Assembly (NCBI RefSeq): GCF_007859675.1
Contig: NZ_CP042305.1
Coordinates: forward strand, 4,092,001 to 4,156,000
DNA: 64,000 nt
Reading direction: 5' to 3'
DNA from: Humibacter ginsenosidimutans
Lineage (GTDB): Bacteria; Actinomycetota; Actinomycetes; Actinomycetales; Microbacteriaceae
Shown here: piece after piece, positions 44,515-57,584 of the stretch
Layout of the letters: every line of letters begins with the position of its first letter
Position numbering within the stretch: position 1 is the first letter of the stretch
The notes under the pieces: model-generated
Database searches by the model: none
What the model saw: only the letters and a program-made list of their open reading frames with translations
Told to the model about the DNA's origin: nothing
Program-made: the position numbers and the translations under genes

Positions 44515-45453
44515 TCAGCGCGCGGCTTTCGCCTTCGCGTTCTCGGCGCGCTCGCGCGCTGTCTTCAGCGCATCGCGCTCGCGTTTGCGGGCGTCGCGCA
44601 GAGCCTTCTCCGCCTCGCGCCGTGCCTTGGCCGCTTCCTTGACACGTTTGTCTGAACTGTAGAGGGCGCTGTCTCGCGCTTCCGTGTCGTCGGACGACGT
44701 CGGCGCGGCGCTGGAACCGCCCTCGTCGATGTAGCGCTGAATGCCGTCGAGCATCCGTTCCAGCCCGAACGCGAAGTCGTCGTAATCGTCGGAGGTGTAG
44801 GCACCGGAGGTGACGACGGGGGCGAGGTCGGGAAAGCGGTCGGCCGTGATGAGCGAAGCGAGCACGGAAGCATACGCCGACCCGCTCACCTCCTCCGGCG
44901 ACGCCCCGGACTCCGCGATCGAGCCCTGCACTCCGCCGACCGCGCGCGCGTAGGAGGCGACGAGCAGCACGCACGCCATCTTCTCGTTGTCGGTGAGCGG
45001 CGCGGGTCGCAGCGCACGAAGGGCCGTGTCGATGAGACGCATCGTGTTCGGGGTCATCGGCACGCTCGTGATGGGCAGCTGGCTGTACCAGGGATGCCGT
45101 TTCAGCGCCTCGACGTTCCCGAGCGTCCACTGCTTCAGCCCGGCACGCCAGTCGTCATCGGGCGGCTCGGGGAGCTCGATCCCGGCGATGGCATCCTGCA
45201 TCAGCAGCAGCAGATCGTCTTTGCTCGTCACGTAGCGGTACAGCGACATCGTGGTGAATCCGAGCGCGGAGGCGACCTTCGCCATCGAGACGGCGCCGAG
45301 TCCTTCGGCATCGGCGATCTCGATCGCGGCATCCACGATGCGCTCGATGCTGAGCTCGCGCTTCGGGCCGCGCTGCGGGCGCTCTGCGACGCCCCAGGAG
45401 AGGGCGACGGCGTGCGGCAGTGCCGGCTCAGGCGACGCTTCGGTGTCGGACAT
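44515..45453 (-). CDS. TetR family regulator with a long charged C-terminal tail
   Basis: A 312-residue regulator. The helix-turn-helix is at about residues 35-80 (ELSIERIVDAAIEIADAEG, then TMSLYRYVTSKDDLLLLMQDA), followed by the TetR_C domain seen with drug-export genes. The last 45 residues are almost only Lys, Arg, Glu and Ala (KRVKEAAKARREAEKALRD and so on), a predicted coiled coil unusual for TetR proteins. ATG 45453 has GAGGAG upstream; the GTG directly before it is less likely. It lies behind the DrrAB-like genes on the same strand, so it may regulate them. Confidence 0.87.
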   Translation of the reverse strand: MSDTEASPEPALPHAVALSWGVAERPQRGPKRELSIERIVDAAIEIADAEGLGAVSMAKVASALGFTTMSLYRYVTSKDDLLLLMQDAIAGIELPEPPDDDWRAGLKQWTLGNVEALKRHPWYSQLPITSVPMTPNTMRLIDTALRALRPAPLTDNEKMACVLLVASYARAVGGVQGSIAESGASPEEVSGSAYASVLASLITADRFPDLAPVVTSGAYTSDDYDDFAFGLERMLDGIQRYIDEGGSSAAPTSSDDTEARDSALYSSDKRVKEAAKARREAEKALRDARKRERDALKTARERAENAKAKAAR

Positions 45454-45540
45454 CACGCTCCTCGCAATGATCGGTCCACGGTGCTCGTGCAGTGCGCAAC
45501 GGTGCCGTCAGTTTAAGTGAGCCGACCGTCGGGACGGGCG

Positions 45541-45581
45541 CGCAGTCGTGCACGGTGCGGCATCCACCGCGCACGACTGCG
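45541..45581 (-). terminator. Stem-loop between the exporter genes and TetR gene
   Basis: A 17-bp stem with one mismatch (45541-45557 with 45565-45581) and a seven-base loop, about 30 bp after the permease stop. No T tract. It would separate the exporter transcript from the TetR gene. Confidence 0.6.
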
Positions 45582-45611
45582 TCTTCCGGTCGCCGCCGAT
45601 GCGGCCGAGGG

Positions 45612-46424
45612 TCAGCCCTTGACGCGCCCACCGAAGACGAGCGCCGACCCGACGGCGCCGACGATCAGGATGCCCGCCAGCCACGCCAGCGCCACCCACA
45701 GGTTCGCGCCCGGCGCCGTTCCGCTCATCAGGTCGCGGAGCGTTTCGATGATCGGCGTGTACGGCTGGTGATCGGCGAATCCGTGCAGCCAGGACGGCAT
45801 CGTGTCCACGGGCACGAAGCCGCTGGAGAGATAGGGCAGGAAGAGGAACACGAAGTTGATCGACGACGCGGCGTCCACGCTCAGCAGCAGACCGCCCAGC
45901 ACGCTCAGCCAGGTGAACGCGACGATGATCGCGACGCAGAAGAGCACGACGCCGATCCAGCCCGCGACCCCTGCCGCCGGACGGAAGCCGAGCAGCAGCG
46001 CGACGCCGATGACGGGAACAGCTGCTGCGAGATTGCGCAGCACACTGGCGACGACGTGTCCGTGCAGCACGGCCGAGCCCATCACGGGCAGGGTCTTGAT
46101 GCGGTTCACGGTGCCGGTGGCGACGTCCTGGGCGACGCCGATCGCGGTGGCCGCCGCCCCGAAGCCGAGGCACAGCACGAGGGTTCCCGGCACGACGTAG
46201 TTCACGTAGTCGCCGTCCGACTCGATGGCGCCGCCGAAGATCACGACGAACACGAGCATGATCGACACCGGAATGGCGAATGCGGTCACGAGCGAGTCGA
46301 CGCTGCGCAGAGTGCGCCTGATCTCGCGTCCCGACATCGCGACGATGTCGGAGATCGCCCTGCCGAGTCCGCCGCCGCTGGTGCGATCGGCGGGCATCGT
46401 GGGTGTCATCGTGATGGTGGTCAT
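45612..46424 (-). CDS. ABC-2 type exporter permease (DrrB-like)
   Basis: A 270-residue membrane protein with about six helices: cytoplasmic N-terminus, SLVTAFAIPVSIMLVFVVIFG, the ABC-2 core with GTVNRIKTLPVMGSAVLHGHV, and a conserved SSGFVPVDTMPSWLHGFADHQPYTPI region. This is the DrrB/daunorubicin-type permease, which exports drugs or lipids with the paired ATPase. Its ATG overlaps the ATPase stop. Confidence 0.9.
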   Translation of the reverse strand: MTTITMTPTMPADRTSGGGLGRAISDIVAMSGREIRRTLRSVDSLVTAFAIPVSIMLVFVVIFGGAIESDGDYVNYVVPGTLVLCLGFGAAATAIGVAQDVATGTVNRIKTLPVMGSAVLHGHVVASVLRNLAAAVPVIGVALLLGFRPAAGVAGWIGVVLFCVAIIVAFTWLSVLGGLLLSVDAASSINFVFLFLPYLSSGFVPVDTMPSWLHGFADHQPYTPIIETLRDLMSGTAPGANLWVALAWLAGILIVGAVGSALVFGGRVKG

Positions 46425-47428
46425 GCCGCCTTCTCCTTCTGCGTGCTGTCGTTCTGCTTCGTGTCGCCGTCGGCGCCGGTCGTCGCCGGGCGTCCGGTGA
46501 GCGTGAGGAACACGTCGTCGAGGGTCGGTCCCACGATCGCGATGTCCGTCACCTGGATGCCCGCGCTCGCCGTGTGCGCGAGGAAGCCACGGATGTCCGC
46601 GACGGCATCCACCGTCGGCATCCGCACAGCCGTGTCGTCGTCGACGACCTCGACGCCCGCCTTGCCGCCGGCCGATGCCGCGGCTCGCTGCGCGTCATCC
46701 CTGGTCTCGAAGGTGAAGACGATGTGGTCACCGCTCACCTGCGACTTGAGCTCATCGGGAGTGCCCGTGGCGACGATGACGCCGCCGTCGATGACGCCGA
46801 CGCGGTCGGCGAGCCGTTCTGCCTCGTCGAGATACTGCGTGGTGAGCAGGATGGTCGTGCCCGCGTTCGCGAGCTCGTCGACGAGCGACCAGAGCTGGGC
46901 TCTGCTGCGCGGGTCGAGCCCCGTCGTCGGCTCATCGAGAAAGAGCACGGGCGGCGTGGCCACCAGGCTGATCGCGAGGTCGAGTCGGCGGCGCATTCCG
47001 CCCGAATAGCCGCCGACCCTCTTGTTCGCGGCGTCCATGAGGTCGAACGCCTCGAGCAGGTGCCGTACCCGGCCTCTGCGCTCGGCTCGTGGCACGTGGT
47101 TCAGCGTGGCCATCATGGCGAGGTTCTCGGTGCCGGTCTGGAACTCGTCGACCGAGGCGTACTGGCCGGTGAGCGCGAACATCCGCTTCGCCTGAGCCGG
47201 CCGCGCCAGCACGTCGACGCCGCCGATGCGCGCGCTCCCGGCGTCGGGCCGCACCAGCGTGGAGAGGATGTTCACCGTCGTGGTCTTGCCGGCACCGTTG
47301 GGGCCGAGCAGCGCGTAGATCTCGCCGCGCCCCACGTGCAGGTCGACGCCGTCGAGCACCGCGTGCTTTCCGTACGCCTTGCGCAGTCCGGTCACCTCGA
47401 TGACCGGCTGCCGATGTGTCGTGGTCAT
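46421..47428 (-). CDS. Exporter ATP-binding protein (DrrA-like)
   Basis: A 335-residue ATPase: Walker A GPNGAGKTT, Q-loop in LTGQYASVDE, signature GGYSGGMRRRLDLA, Walker B VLFLDEPTTGLD, and the DrrA-type C-terminal domain (GPTLDDVFLTLTG near residue 305). Paired by overlap with the DrrB-like permease. Starts at 47428 behind GAAGGG. Direct repeats at 47479-47503 upstream may be a regulator site. Confidence 0.93.
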   Translation of the reverse strand: MTTTHRQPVIEVTGLRKAYGKHAVLDGVDLHVGRGEIYALLGPNGAGKTTTVNILSTLVRPDAGSARIGGVDVLARPAQAKRMFALTGQYASVDEFQTGTENLAMMATLNHVPRAERRGRVRHLLEAFDLMDAANKRVGGYSGGMRRRLDLAISLVATPPVLFLDEPTTGLDPRSRAQLWSLVDELANAGTTILLTTQYLDEAERLADRVGVIDGGVIVATGTPDELKSQVSGDHIVFTFETRDDAQRAAASAGGKAGVEVVDDDTAVRMPTVDAVADIRGFLAHTASAGIQVTDIAIVGPTLDDVFLTLTGRPATTGADGDTKQNDSTQKEKAA

Positions 47429-47478
47429 GCCATCGCCTTCCCTTCGATCTGTGTATGGCGTACTCGAAGTGTATTACA

Positions 47479-47503
47479 TAAACAGTGTGCGATGTAAACA
47501 GTG
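47479..47503. promoter_or_regulatory. Direct repeats upstream of the DrrAB-like exporter
   Basis: TAAACAGTG occurs at 47479-47487 and 47495-47503, a 16-bp period, in a notably AT-rich stretch (47465-47515) of an otherwise GC-rich region. Location 50-75 bp before the ATPase start suggests promoter plus operator, probably for the linked TetR protein. Confidence 0.45.
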
Positions 47504-47582
47504 AGTTTTCAAACAGCAAGGCGCTGCGGTCACGCGGCGATCACAGGGACGGTCCCTTCTCACCGAATAGAATCGCTGGGTC

Positions 47583-48293
47583 ATGACCTCCTTCTTCGAC
47601 TGCTCCGACGACGACGGGCTCGCCGAGGGCACCAAGCAAGCGCGTGCCTCGATCGAGTCCGGCGAGCTCATCGTCCTGCCCACCGACACCGTCTACGGCA
47701 TCGGCGCCGACGCCTTCAGCGCGGCCGCCGTCACGGCGCTCCTGAACGCGAAGGGCCGCGACCGCCAGTCGCCGCCGCCCGTGCTCATCCCCGCTCTCGC
47801 CACGCTCGACGCACTCGCGGAGACCGTTCCGCAGGAGGCGCGCGATCTCGCGGGCGCCTTCTGGCCCGGCGGCCTCACGATCGTGCTGCCCGCACAGCCG
47901 TCCCTCTCCTGGGACCTCGGCGAGACCAAGGGCACCGTCGCGCTGCGCATGCCGAACAACCCCATCGCGCTGGCGCTGCTGCGCTCCACCGGTCCGCTTG
48001 CCGTGTCGTCGGCGAACAAGACCGGTATGCCGGCGGCCACCACGGCCCGAGGGGCCGAGGAGATGCTCGGCGAGTCCGTGCAGGTCTATCTCGACGGCGG
48101 TACGGTGGGCGTCGACTACGCGGACGCCGATGTGACGGAGACCTCATCGACGATCGTGGATGCCACGGCGCTCGCCTCCGGCTCGGGCAAGCTGCGCATC
48201 CTGCGTCACGGCGTCATCTCCGATGAGCAGATCCGCGAGGTCGTCGGCGACGCGCTCGACGACGAGCCGGCAGGGGATCAGCAGCCCACATGA
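47583..48293 (+). CDS. L-threonylcarbamoyladenylate synthase
   Basis: A 236-residue YrdC/Sua5-type enzyme that makes threonylcarbamoyl-AMP for the t6A modification of ANN-decoding tRNAs. VLPTDTVYGIGADA, NAKGRDRQSPPPVLI, FWPGGLTIVL and LAVSSANKTGMPA are diagnostic. It has the short form without the Sua5 C-terminal domain. ATG 47583 is nine bases after TAGAAT, with no ribosome site. In related genomes it directly follows prmC; here a TetR-exporter block lies between. Confidence 0.93.
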   Translation: MTSFFDCSDDDGLAEGTKQARASIESGELIVLPTDTVYGIGADAFSAAAVTALLNAKGRDRQSPPPVLIPALATLDALAETVPQEARDLAGAFWPGGLTIVLPAQPSLSWDLGETKGTVALRMPNNPIALALLRSTGPLAVSSANKTGMPAATTARGAEEMLGESVQVYLDGGTVGVDYADADVTETSSTIVDATALASGSGKLRILRHGVISDEQIREVVGDALDDEPAGDQQPT

Positions 48294-49468
48294 AGCTTCT
48301 CCTGGCCATCGGTCTGATCACGGCGATCGTGACGTTCGTGCTTTCGATCGTGGTGTGGCGGGTGGCGCTGAAGTACAAGCTGTACCCCCGCATCCGCGAG
48401 CGCGACGTGCACACCAGACCCACGCCGAGGCTGGGCGGTGTCGCCATGTTCCTCGGCATCGTCGTGGCGTTCGGCGTCGCCTACCTGTTCTCCTCGAGCT
48501 TCCCCTTGCTCGGCGTCGTGTTCTCCGACCCGACCCCGGTGCTGGCCATCCTCGGCGCAGCACTGCTGATCGTCGTGATCGGCGTCGCCGACGACCTGTG
48601 GGACCTCGACTGGATGACCAAGCTCGCCGGACAGTTCGTGGCCGCCGGTCTCGTCGCGTGGCTGGGCGTGCAGATCTACTCGCTGCCGCTCGGCGGCGGA
48701 GTGACGGTCGGTTCCCCCACGATGAGCGTGGTCATGACCGTGTTCGCGATCGTGCTCGTGATGAACGCGATCAACTTCATCGACGGATTGGACGGCCTGG
48801 TCGCCGGCGTCGCGCTCATCGCCAACGGCGTGTTCTTCATCTACAGCTACCTGATCACCGTGCGCACCAGTCCCTCGAACTACTTCAGCCTCGCCTCGGT
48901 GATCGCGATCATCCTCGTGGGGGCCTGCGCTGGCTTCCTTCCGCTGAACTGGCATCCGGCGCGCATGTTCATGGGCGACACCGGGGCACTGCTCGTCGGT
49001 CTGCTGATGGCATGCTCCGCGATCGCGGTCACGGGCCAGATCGAGCCCTCCGCCCTGCAGCAGGGCGGCGCCAGATCGCTGTTCCCCGCCTTCATCCCGA
49101 TCATCCTGCCGTTCGCCGTGCTGATCGTTCCTCTGCTCGACTTCGTGTTGGCGGTGTTCCGCCGGGTACGGGCCGGAAAGTCACCGTTCAGCGCCGACCG
49201 CAAGCATCTGCACCATCGTCTGCTCGACATGGGGCATTCCCAGCTGCAGGCCGTGCTCATCTTCTACGCCTGGACCGCCGTCGTCTCCGTGGGATGCCTG
49301 CTCTTCTTCTTCCAGCCCATCTGGCCGGCCGTGCTGTTCCTGTGCGTCGGCCTCGTGGTGTGCACGGCGTTCACGCTCGCTCCGCTGGGGCGGCGCAAGA
49401 CGGCGGACCCGCTCGCGGTCGGCGCACCCGACGACACCGCACCGAGACCGAAAGACGAGATCCGATGA
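48290..49468 (+). CDS. Undecaprenyl-phosphate N-acetylhexosamine-1-phosphate transferase (WecA/TagO-like)
   Basis: A 392-residue polytopic enzyme with about 11 helices. Catalytic landmarks are RDVHTRPTPRLGG, GVADDLWDLDW, NAINFIDGLDGL, HPARMFMGDTGA and ADRKHLHHRLL. It loads a hexosamine-1-phosphate on undecaprenyl phosphate, the first step of wall polysaccharide or teichoic-acid-like polymers. It overlaps the previous gene (ATGA) and the next. Placement just before the ATP synthase genes is common in actinobacteria. Confidence 0.93.
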   Translation: MKLLLAIGLITAIVTFVLSIVVWRVALKYKLYPRIRERDVHTRPTPRLGGVAMFLGIVVAFGVAYLFSSSFPLLGVVFSDPTPVLAILGAALLIVVIGVADDLWDLDWMTKLAGQFVAAGLVAWLGVQIYSLPLGGGVTVGSPTMSVVMTVFAIVLVMNAINFIDGLDGLVAGVALIANGVFFIYSYLITVRTSPSNYFSLASVIAIILVGACAGFLPLNWHPARMFMGDTGALLVGLLMACSAIAVTGQIEPSALQQGGARSLFPAFIPIILPFAVLIVPLLDFVLAVFRRVRAGKSPFSADRKHLHHRLLDMGHSQLQAVLIFYAWTAVVSVGCLLFFFQPIWPAVLFLCVGLVVCTAFTLAPLGRRKTADPLAVGAPDDTAPRPKDEIR

Positions 49469-49986
49469 CCGATCGACCGAACGGGGCCCGCAATCCCCGC
49501 ACCAAGACGCGGCTCAGCGCTGCGCCGATGCTGAAGCGGGCACTCCGCGACGGAGCGATCTTCGCCGCGGTCGTGACCGTGGTCGGAGCGGTGGTCGGGA
49601 TGCTCGTCGCCGGCCTTCCCGGACTCTGGGGCGGAGTGCTCGGCGGCATCCTCTCGGCAGTCTTCCTCGGTATCACCGCTGTCAGCATCCTCATCGGCGG
49701 ACGCCTCGCGAAGGGCGACCTGACCTCGCCGGTGTTCTTCGGAACGGTGATCGGCACGTACTTCGTCAAGCTCGTCATCTTCGTGGTGCTGACGCTGTTG
49801 CTGCGCTCGCAGTCGTGGATCGACGGACGCGTCTACTTCGTGGTCGTGATCATCGTCGTGCTCGGCTCGCTCGTGCTCGATCTCGTCGCCTTTGCACGCA
49901 CCCGCGTTCCCTATGCAAGTGATGTGACTTTGCCTGGAGAAGAAGAGCGAGGTCTTGACGAGCGAGACCCGGAAGACCGGTCCTGA
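49465..49986 (+). CDS. AtpI-like membrane protein
   Basis: A 173-residue protein with four hydrophobic segments (about residues 31-52, 55-75, 93-113 and 118-140), a basic N-terminus and an acidic tail. Its position just before atpB and its size suggest an ATP synthase protein I (AtpI)-like role in c-ring assembly or ion supply, though sequence motifs are weak. ATG overlaps the WecA-like stop. Confidence 0.68.
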   Translation: MTDRPNGARNPRTKTRLSAAPMLKRALRDGAIFAAVVTVVGAVVGMLVAGLPGLWGGVLGGILSAVFLGITAVSILIGGRLAKGDLTSPVFFGTVIGTYFVKLVIFVVLTLLLRSQSWIDGRVYFVVVIIVVLGSLVLDLVAFARTRVPYASDVTLPGEEERGLDERDPEDRS

Positions 49987-50003
49987 CGCCGTTTGGTCTT
50001 TGA

Positions 50004-50009
50004 TATGCT
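50004..50009 (+). promoter_or_regulatory. Likely -10 box of the atp operon
   Basis: TATGCT lies in the 107-bp gap before atpB, with CTGACG about 15 bases upstream as a weak -35. It is the only promoter-like signal ahead of atpBEFHAGDC. Confidence 0.4.
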
Positions 50010-50093
50010 GTCTTCTGCCACCCCCGACCCCGTTCCTTTTCTGAACGCCTGACGCCGGAGAATGCTCTGATAACGCCAACACTTCTCACTACG

Positions 50094-50897
50094 GTGCTGT
50101 CTGCCAACGGCAATGGCTCTGACGGCGGCTTCACCGGTCCCTCGATCGACGACTTCTTCCCTCCCGCGGTTCTCTTCGCGGGAACGCCGTTCGAAATGAA
50201 CCGCGTGATGCTCATCCGCGTTCTGGTCCTCGTTCTGCTGATCCTGGTCTTCTGGCTGGGCACGCGGAACATGAAGCTGCGCCCCTCGCGCATCCAGACC
50301 GCGTTCGAGTACATGGTCGGGTTCGTGCGCAACGGCATCATCTACGACACGCTCGGCGAGCGGATCGGCAAGCGCTACGAGCCGATCCTGTTCACGTTCT
50401 TCTTCCTCATCCTCGGCATGAACCTGATGGGATCCATTCCGGGGTTCCAGCTCGCGCCCACCGCACTGATCGGCCTTCCTCTCGTGATGGCGGTGGTCTC
50501 GTGGGGCATGTTCATCTACGCGGGCATGCGGGAGAAGGGGTGGCGGTTCTGGAAGGACTCGCTGTTCGTCCCCGGTGTTCCGTGGTTCCTCTACCCGCTG
50601 CTCGCCCCGCTGGAGTTCCTCTCCACCTTCATCGTGCGTCCGGTGACGCTGACGCTCCGACTCACGATGAACATGCTGGCCGGGCACATGCTCGCCGTGC
50701 TGTGCTTCCTGGCGACCCAGTTCTTCTTCTTCACGGTGCTCGCCGACGGCAACCTGCTCGGCCTGCTCGGCATCGGATCCTTCGCCTTCGCCATCGTCTT
50801 CACCGTCCTCGACCTGTTCGTCGCGGTGCTTCAGGCGTACGTCTTCGCGATCCTCTCTGCCATCTACATCCAGCTCGCGGTCGCCGAAGAGCACTGA
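50094..50897 (+). CDS. atpB: ATP synthase F0 subunit a
   Basis: A 267-residue membrane subunit forming the proton half-channels. The helix RPVTLTLRLTMNMLAGHML contains the essential Arg; FFPPAVLFAGTPFEMNR is the usual N-terminal domain. GTG 50094 is the nearest standard start but has no ribosome site. A CTG at 50067, in phase and six bases after GGAG, would add nine residues (LITPTLLTT), so translation may begin there. First of eight atp genes. Confidence 0.95.
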   Translation: MLSANGNGSDGGFTGPSIDDFFPPAVLFAGTPFEMNRVMLIRVLVLVLLILVFWLGTRNMKLRPSRIQTAFEYMVGFVRNGIIYDTLGERIGKRYEPILFTFFFLILGMNLMGSIPGFQLAPTALIGLPLVMAVVSWGMFIYAGMREKGWRFWKDSLFVPGVPWFLYPLLAPLEFLSTFIVRPVTLTLRLTMNMLAGHMLAVLCFLATQFFFFTVLADGNLLGLLGIGSFAFAIVFTVLDLFVAVLQAYVFAILSAIYIQLAVAEEH

Positions 50898-51170
<273 letters not shown>

Positions 51171-51218
51171 TAGGTGCTGTCGATCCCATTTGTCGGCATT
51201 CTGAGCCAAGGAGTTTGA

Positions 51219-51770
51219 GTGCTTAGCGCCCTCGTCACCGCAGCGGAAGAGACCCACAGCCCGGTCCTTCCGTCCATTCCGGATCTGCTCTGGGGAACGA
51301 TCGTCTTCCTGATCCTCCTCGTGTTCTTCCTCCGTTATGCGCTTCCGCGGCTCAACAAGCTCCTCGACGAGCGTCGCGAGGCCATCGATGGCAACATCGC
51401 TCGTGCCGAGCGCCTGCAGAACGAGGCCAATGAGGCGCTCGAGCACTACACGGCTCAGCTCGCAGAGGCCCGCTCAGAGGCGGGACGCATCCGGGAGCAG
51501 GCTCGTGCCGATGGCGCGGGCATCATCGCCGAGATGAAGGAGCAGGCCACGGCAGAGGCCGCCCGCATCACGGCGAACGTGCAGGTGCAGCTCGAGTCGG
51601 AGCGCGCAGCCGCCCTCGCATCGCTGCGCAACGACGTCGGCACCCTCGCCCTCGACCTCGCGTCGAGCATCGTCGGTGAGGTGCTCTCCGACGACAAGCG
51701 CGCCGAGGCCATCGTCGACCGCTTCCTGGCCGACCTCGAGGCCGACGAGAAGTCGAAGGCTGGCAAGTAG
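51219..51770 (+). CDS. atpF: ATP synthase F0 subunit b
   Basis: A 183-residue peripheral-stalk subunit: one membrane helix (about 24-44, LLWGTIVFLILLVFFLRYAL), then a long charged coiled coil from RLNKLLDERREAID to the C-terminus. GTG 51219 is preceded by AAGGAG at five bases. Its last base is the first base of the atpH start. Confidence 0.95.
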   Translation: MLSALVTAAEETHSPVLPSIPDLLWGTIVFLILLVFFLRYALPRLNKLLDERREAIDGNIARAERLQNEANEALEHYTAQLAEARSEAGRIREQARADGAGIIAEMKEQATAEAARITANVQVQLESERAAALASLRNDVGTLALDLASSIVGEVLSDDKRAEAIVDRFLADLEADEKSKAGK

Positions 51771-52555
51771 TGGGATCAGCGACTCGAGAGTCTCTCGCCG
51801 CGGCGGAGGCGGCCCTTTCGGCCGCTCCGACCGTGACGATCCAGACCGGTGAGCAACTGCTGTCGGCCGGCCGGATCATCGATGGATCGGCGCAGCTCCG
51901 CTCGGTGCTGTCCGACCCCGACTCGGCGAACAAGGGTCAGCTCGTCCGCACGATCTTCCGGTCGCTCGATGAGACCGCGTCGTCGCTCCTCGTCGGCATG
52001 GCGGACTCCAGGTGGTCGAGCACCGATCAGTTCCTCGACGCGGTCGAGGAGATCGGCATCCGCGCGATCGCCAGGGCATCCGGCGACGACGGGACCATCG
52101 AGTCCGAGCTGTTCTCCTTCGCCAAGGCCGTCGAGAGCGACGCAGAGCTGGAACTCGCGCTCGGCAGCAAGCTGGGCGATCCCGAGCGTCGGGTCGCCCT
52201 CGTCGATGCGCTGCTGACCGGCCGCGCGTCCGAGGCGACCATCGTGCTGCTGCGCTACGTCGTGCAGAACCAGCGCGGCAGGCGTATCGGTGAGTTGATC
52301 TCGCGAGTGGCCGACATCGTCGCCCACGATGCCGACGCCATCGTCGTCACGCTCACGGCGGCGACGGCGCCGACGACCGAGCAGCTCGACCGCCTTCGCA
52401 CCGCGCTCACCGCCCGGTACGGTCGCACGCCCCGCTTCGACGTCACCGTCGATCCCGAACTCGTCGGAGGCCTGCGCGTGCAGGTGGGCGACGAAGTGAT
52501 CGACGGCAGCATCGCCAACCGCCTCGCAGATCTGCGACTTCGACTCGCCGGCTGA
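51770..52555 (+). CDS. atpH: ATP synthase F1 subunit delta
   Basis: A 261-residue stalk subunit joining F1 to the b dimer. Longer than the E. coli 177-residue form, as usual in actinobacteria. The conserved C-terminal part is [23 protein letters not shown], and the N-terminal helical domain includes [13 protein letters not shown] 51770 overlaps atpF by one base. Confidence 0.94.
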   Translation: MGSATRESLAAAEAALSAAPTVTIQTGEQLLSAGRIIDGSAQLRSVLSDPDSANKGQLVRTIFRSLDETASSLLVGMADSRWSSTDQFLDAVEEIGIRAIARASGDDGTIESELFSFAKAVESDAELELALGSKLGDPERRVALVDALLTGRASEATIVLLRYVVQNQRGRRIGELISRVADIVAHDADAIVVTLTAATAPTTEQLDRLRTALTARYGRTPRFDVTVDPELVGGLRVQVGDEVIDGSIANRLADLRLRLAG

Positions 52556-52589
52556 CGCCGGCCCACGAGCACAACCCAAGGAAAACCAA

Positions 52590-54227
<1,638 letters not shown>

Positions 54228-54269
54228 CCCGTATCGATCAGACACCGACGAGAGTAAGACAGGAGTCCC

Positions 54270-56689
<2,420 letters not shown>

Positions 56690-56691
56690 CC

Positions 56692-56952
56692 ATGGCCACG
56701 CTGAAGGTCAGCGTCGTCTCGGCGGACCGCGAGGTCTGGACGGGCGAGGCAGCCATGGTCGTCGCGCGCACCGTCGTGGGTGAGCTGGGCATCCTGGCTG
56801 GTCACCAGCCGGTGCTCGGCGTGCTCGCGGAGGGCGAGGTGCGGATCACGCTCCCAGGGGGAGAACGTCTGGTCGTCGACGCCGCGGACGGGTTCGTGTC
56901 GTTCGAGAACAACCAGCTGTCTGTCGTCGCGAGCAAGGCTCAATTGGTCTGA
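56692..56952 (+). CDS. atpC: ATP synthase F1 subunit epsilon
   Basis: An 86-residue subunit with only the N-terminal beta-sandwich (LKVSVVSADREVWTGEAAMV, then GELGILAGHQPVLG). The C-terminal helical hairpin that inhibits ATP hydrolysis in longer forms is missing, as in several actinobacteria. ATG 56692 is two bases after atpD. Confidence 0.95.
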   Translation: MATLKVSVVSADREVWTGEAAMVVARTVVGELGILAGHQPVLGVLAEGEVRITLPGGERLVVDAADGFVSFENNQLSVVASKAQLV

Positions 56953-56989
56953 GCTCGCTTCGAGCGCGCCGAGTTCGATGGGGGATCGA

Positions 56990-57565
56990 ATGCCCGACAA
57001 AGGGGAAAGCGTCGAGCGGCAGTTCGGCGACGTCAGAATCCCGATTCTGATCGCGATGGCCGGGCTGCCGGGGGCCGGCAAGTCGACGATCGCCGAGGTG
57101 ATCAGCGCCAGGCTCGGCGCCACGATCGTGTCGGTGGACCCGATCGAGTCGGCCATCCTGCACGCGGGCATCGACGCCGACCAGCCGACCGGCCTGGCCG
57201 CGTACCTCGTTGCCGAGACTCTCGCCGAGCAGGTGCTCATGTCGGGCCACAGCGTGATCGTCGACGCGGTCAACGCGGTGGAGCCGGCCCGGCTGCAGTG
57301 GCGCGATCTCGCCAAGCGCGCGGATGTGCCGTTGCGCGTGATCGAGGTGGAGTGCTCCGATGCCGATCTGCATCGCGAGCGTCTCGAGAAGCGTGTGCGC
57401 AACCTGCCGCATTTCGAAGAGCCCTCGTGGCGCGCCGTCGAACAGAGCCTGGAGGACTATCAGCCGTGGAAGGGCGAAGTCGCCGAACTGCCCAGGATCA
57501 CCCTGGACACCGTGAACGCGCTCGGTCAGAACGTGGACGCGGCGGCGCGCTTTCTCGCGCCCTGA
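56990..57565 (+). CDS. P-loop kinase (AAA family ATP-binding protein)
   Basis: A 191-residue protein with Walker A AGLPGAGKSTIA near residue 25, an Asp pair in VSVDPIESAI and VIVDAVNAVEPARLQWRDLA, typical of small-molecule kinases related to chloramphenicol phosphotransferase or YjdM/zeta-like P-loop kinases. Substrate unknown. ATG 56990 follows GGGGGA; ATG 56978 is in phase. It could be cotranscribed with atpC (37-bp gap). Confidence 0.78.
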   Translation: MPDKGESVERQFGDVRIPILIAMAGLPGAGKSTIAEVISARLGATIVSVDPIESAILHAGIDADQPTGLAAYLVAETLAEQVLMSGHSVIVDAVNAVEPARLQWRDLAKRADVPLRVIEVECSDADLHRERLEKRVRNLPHFEEPSWRAVEQSLEDYQPWKGEVAELPRITLDTVNALGQNVDAAARFLAP

Positions 57566-57584
57566 GCCGCCGCGCGGCGGCCTC

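Noticed and set aside
48160..49464. Long frame upstream of the AtpI-like gene
   Set aside because: It is the +1 shadow of the WecA-like gene; the real start is the ATG overlapping that gene's stop.
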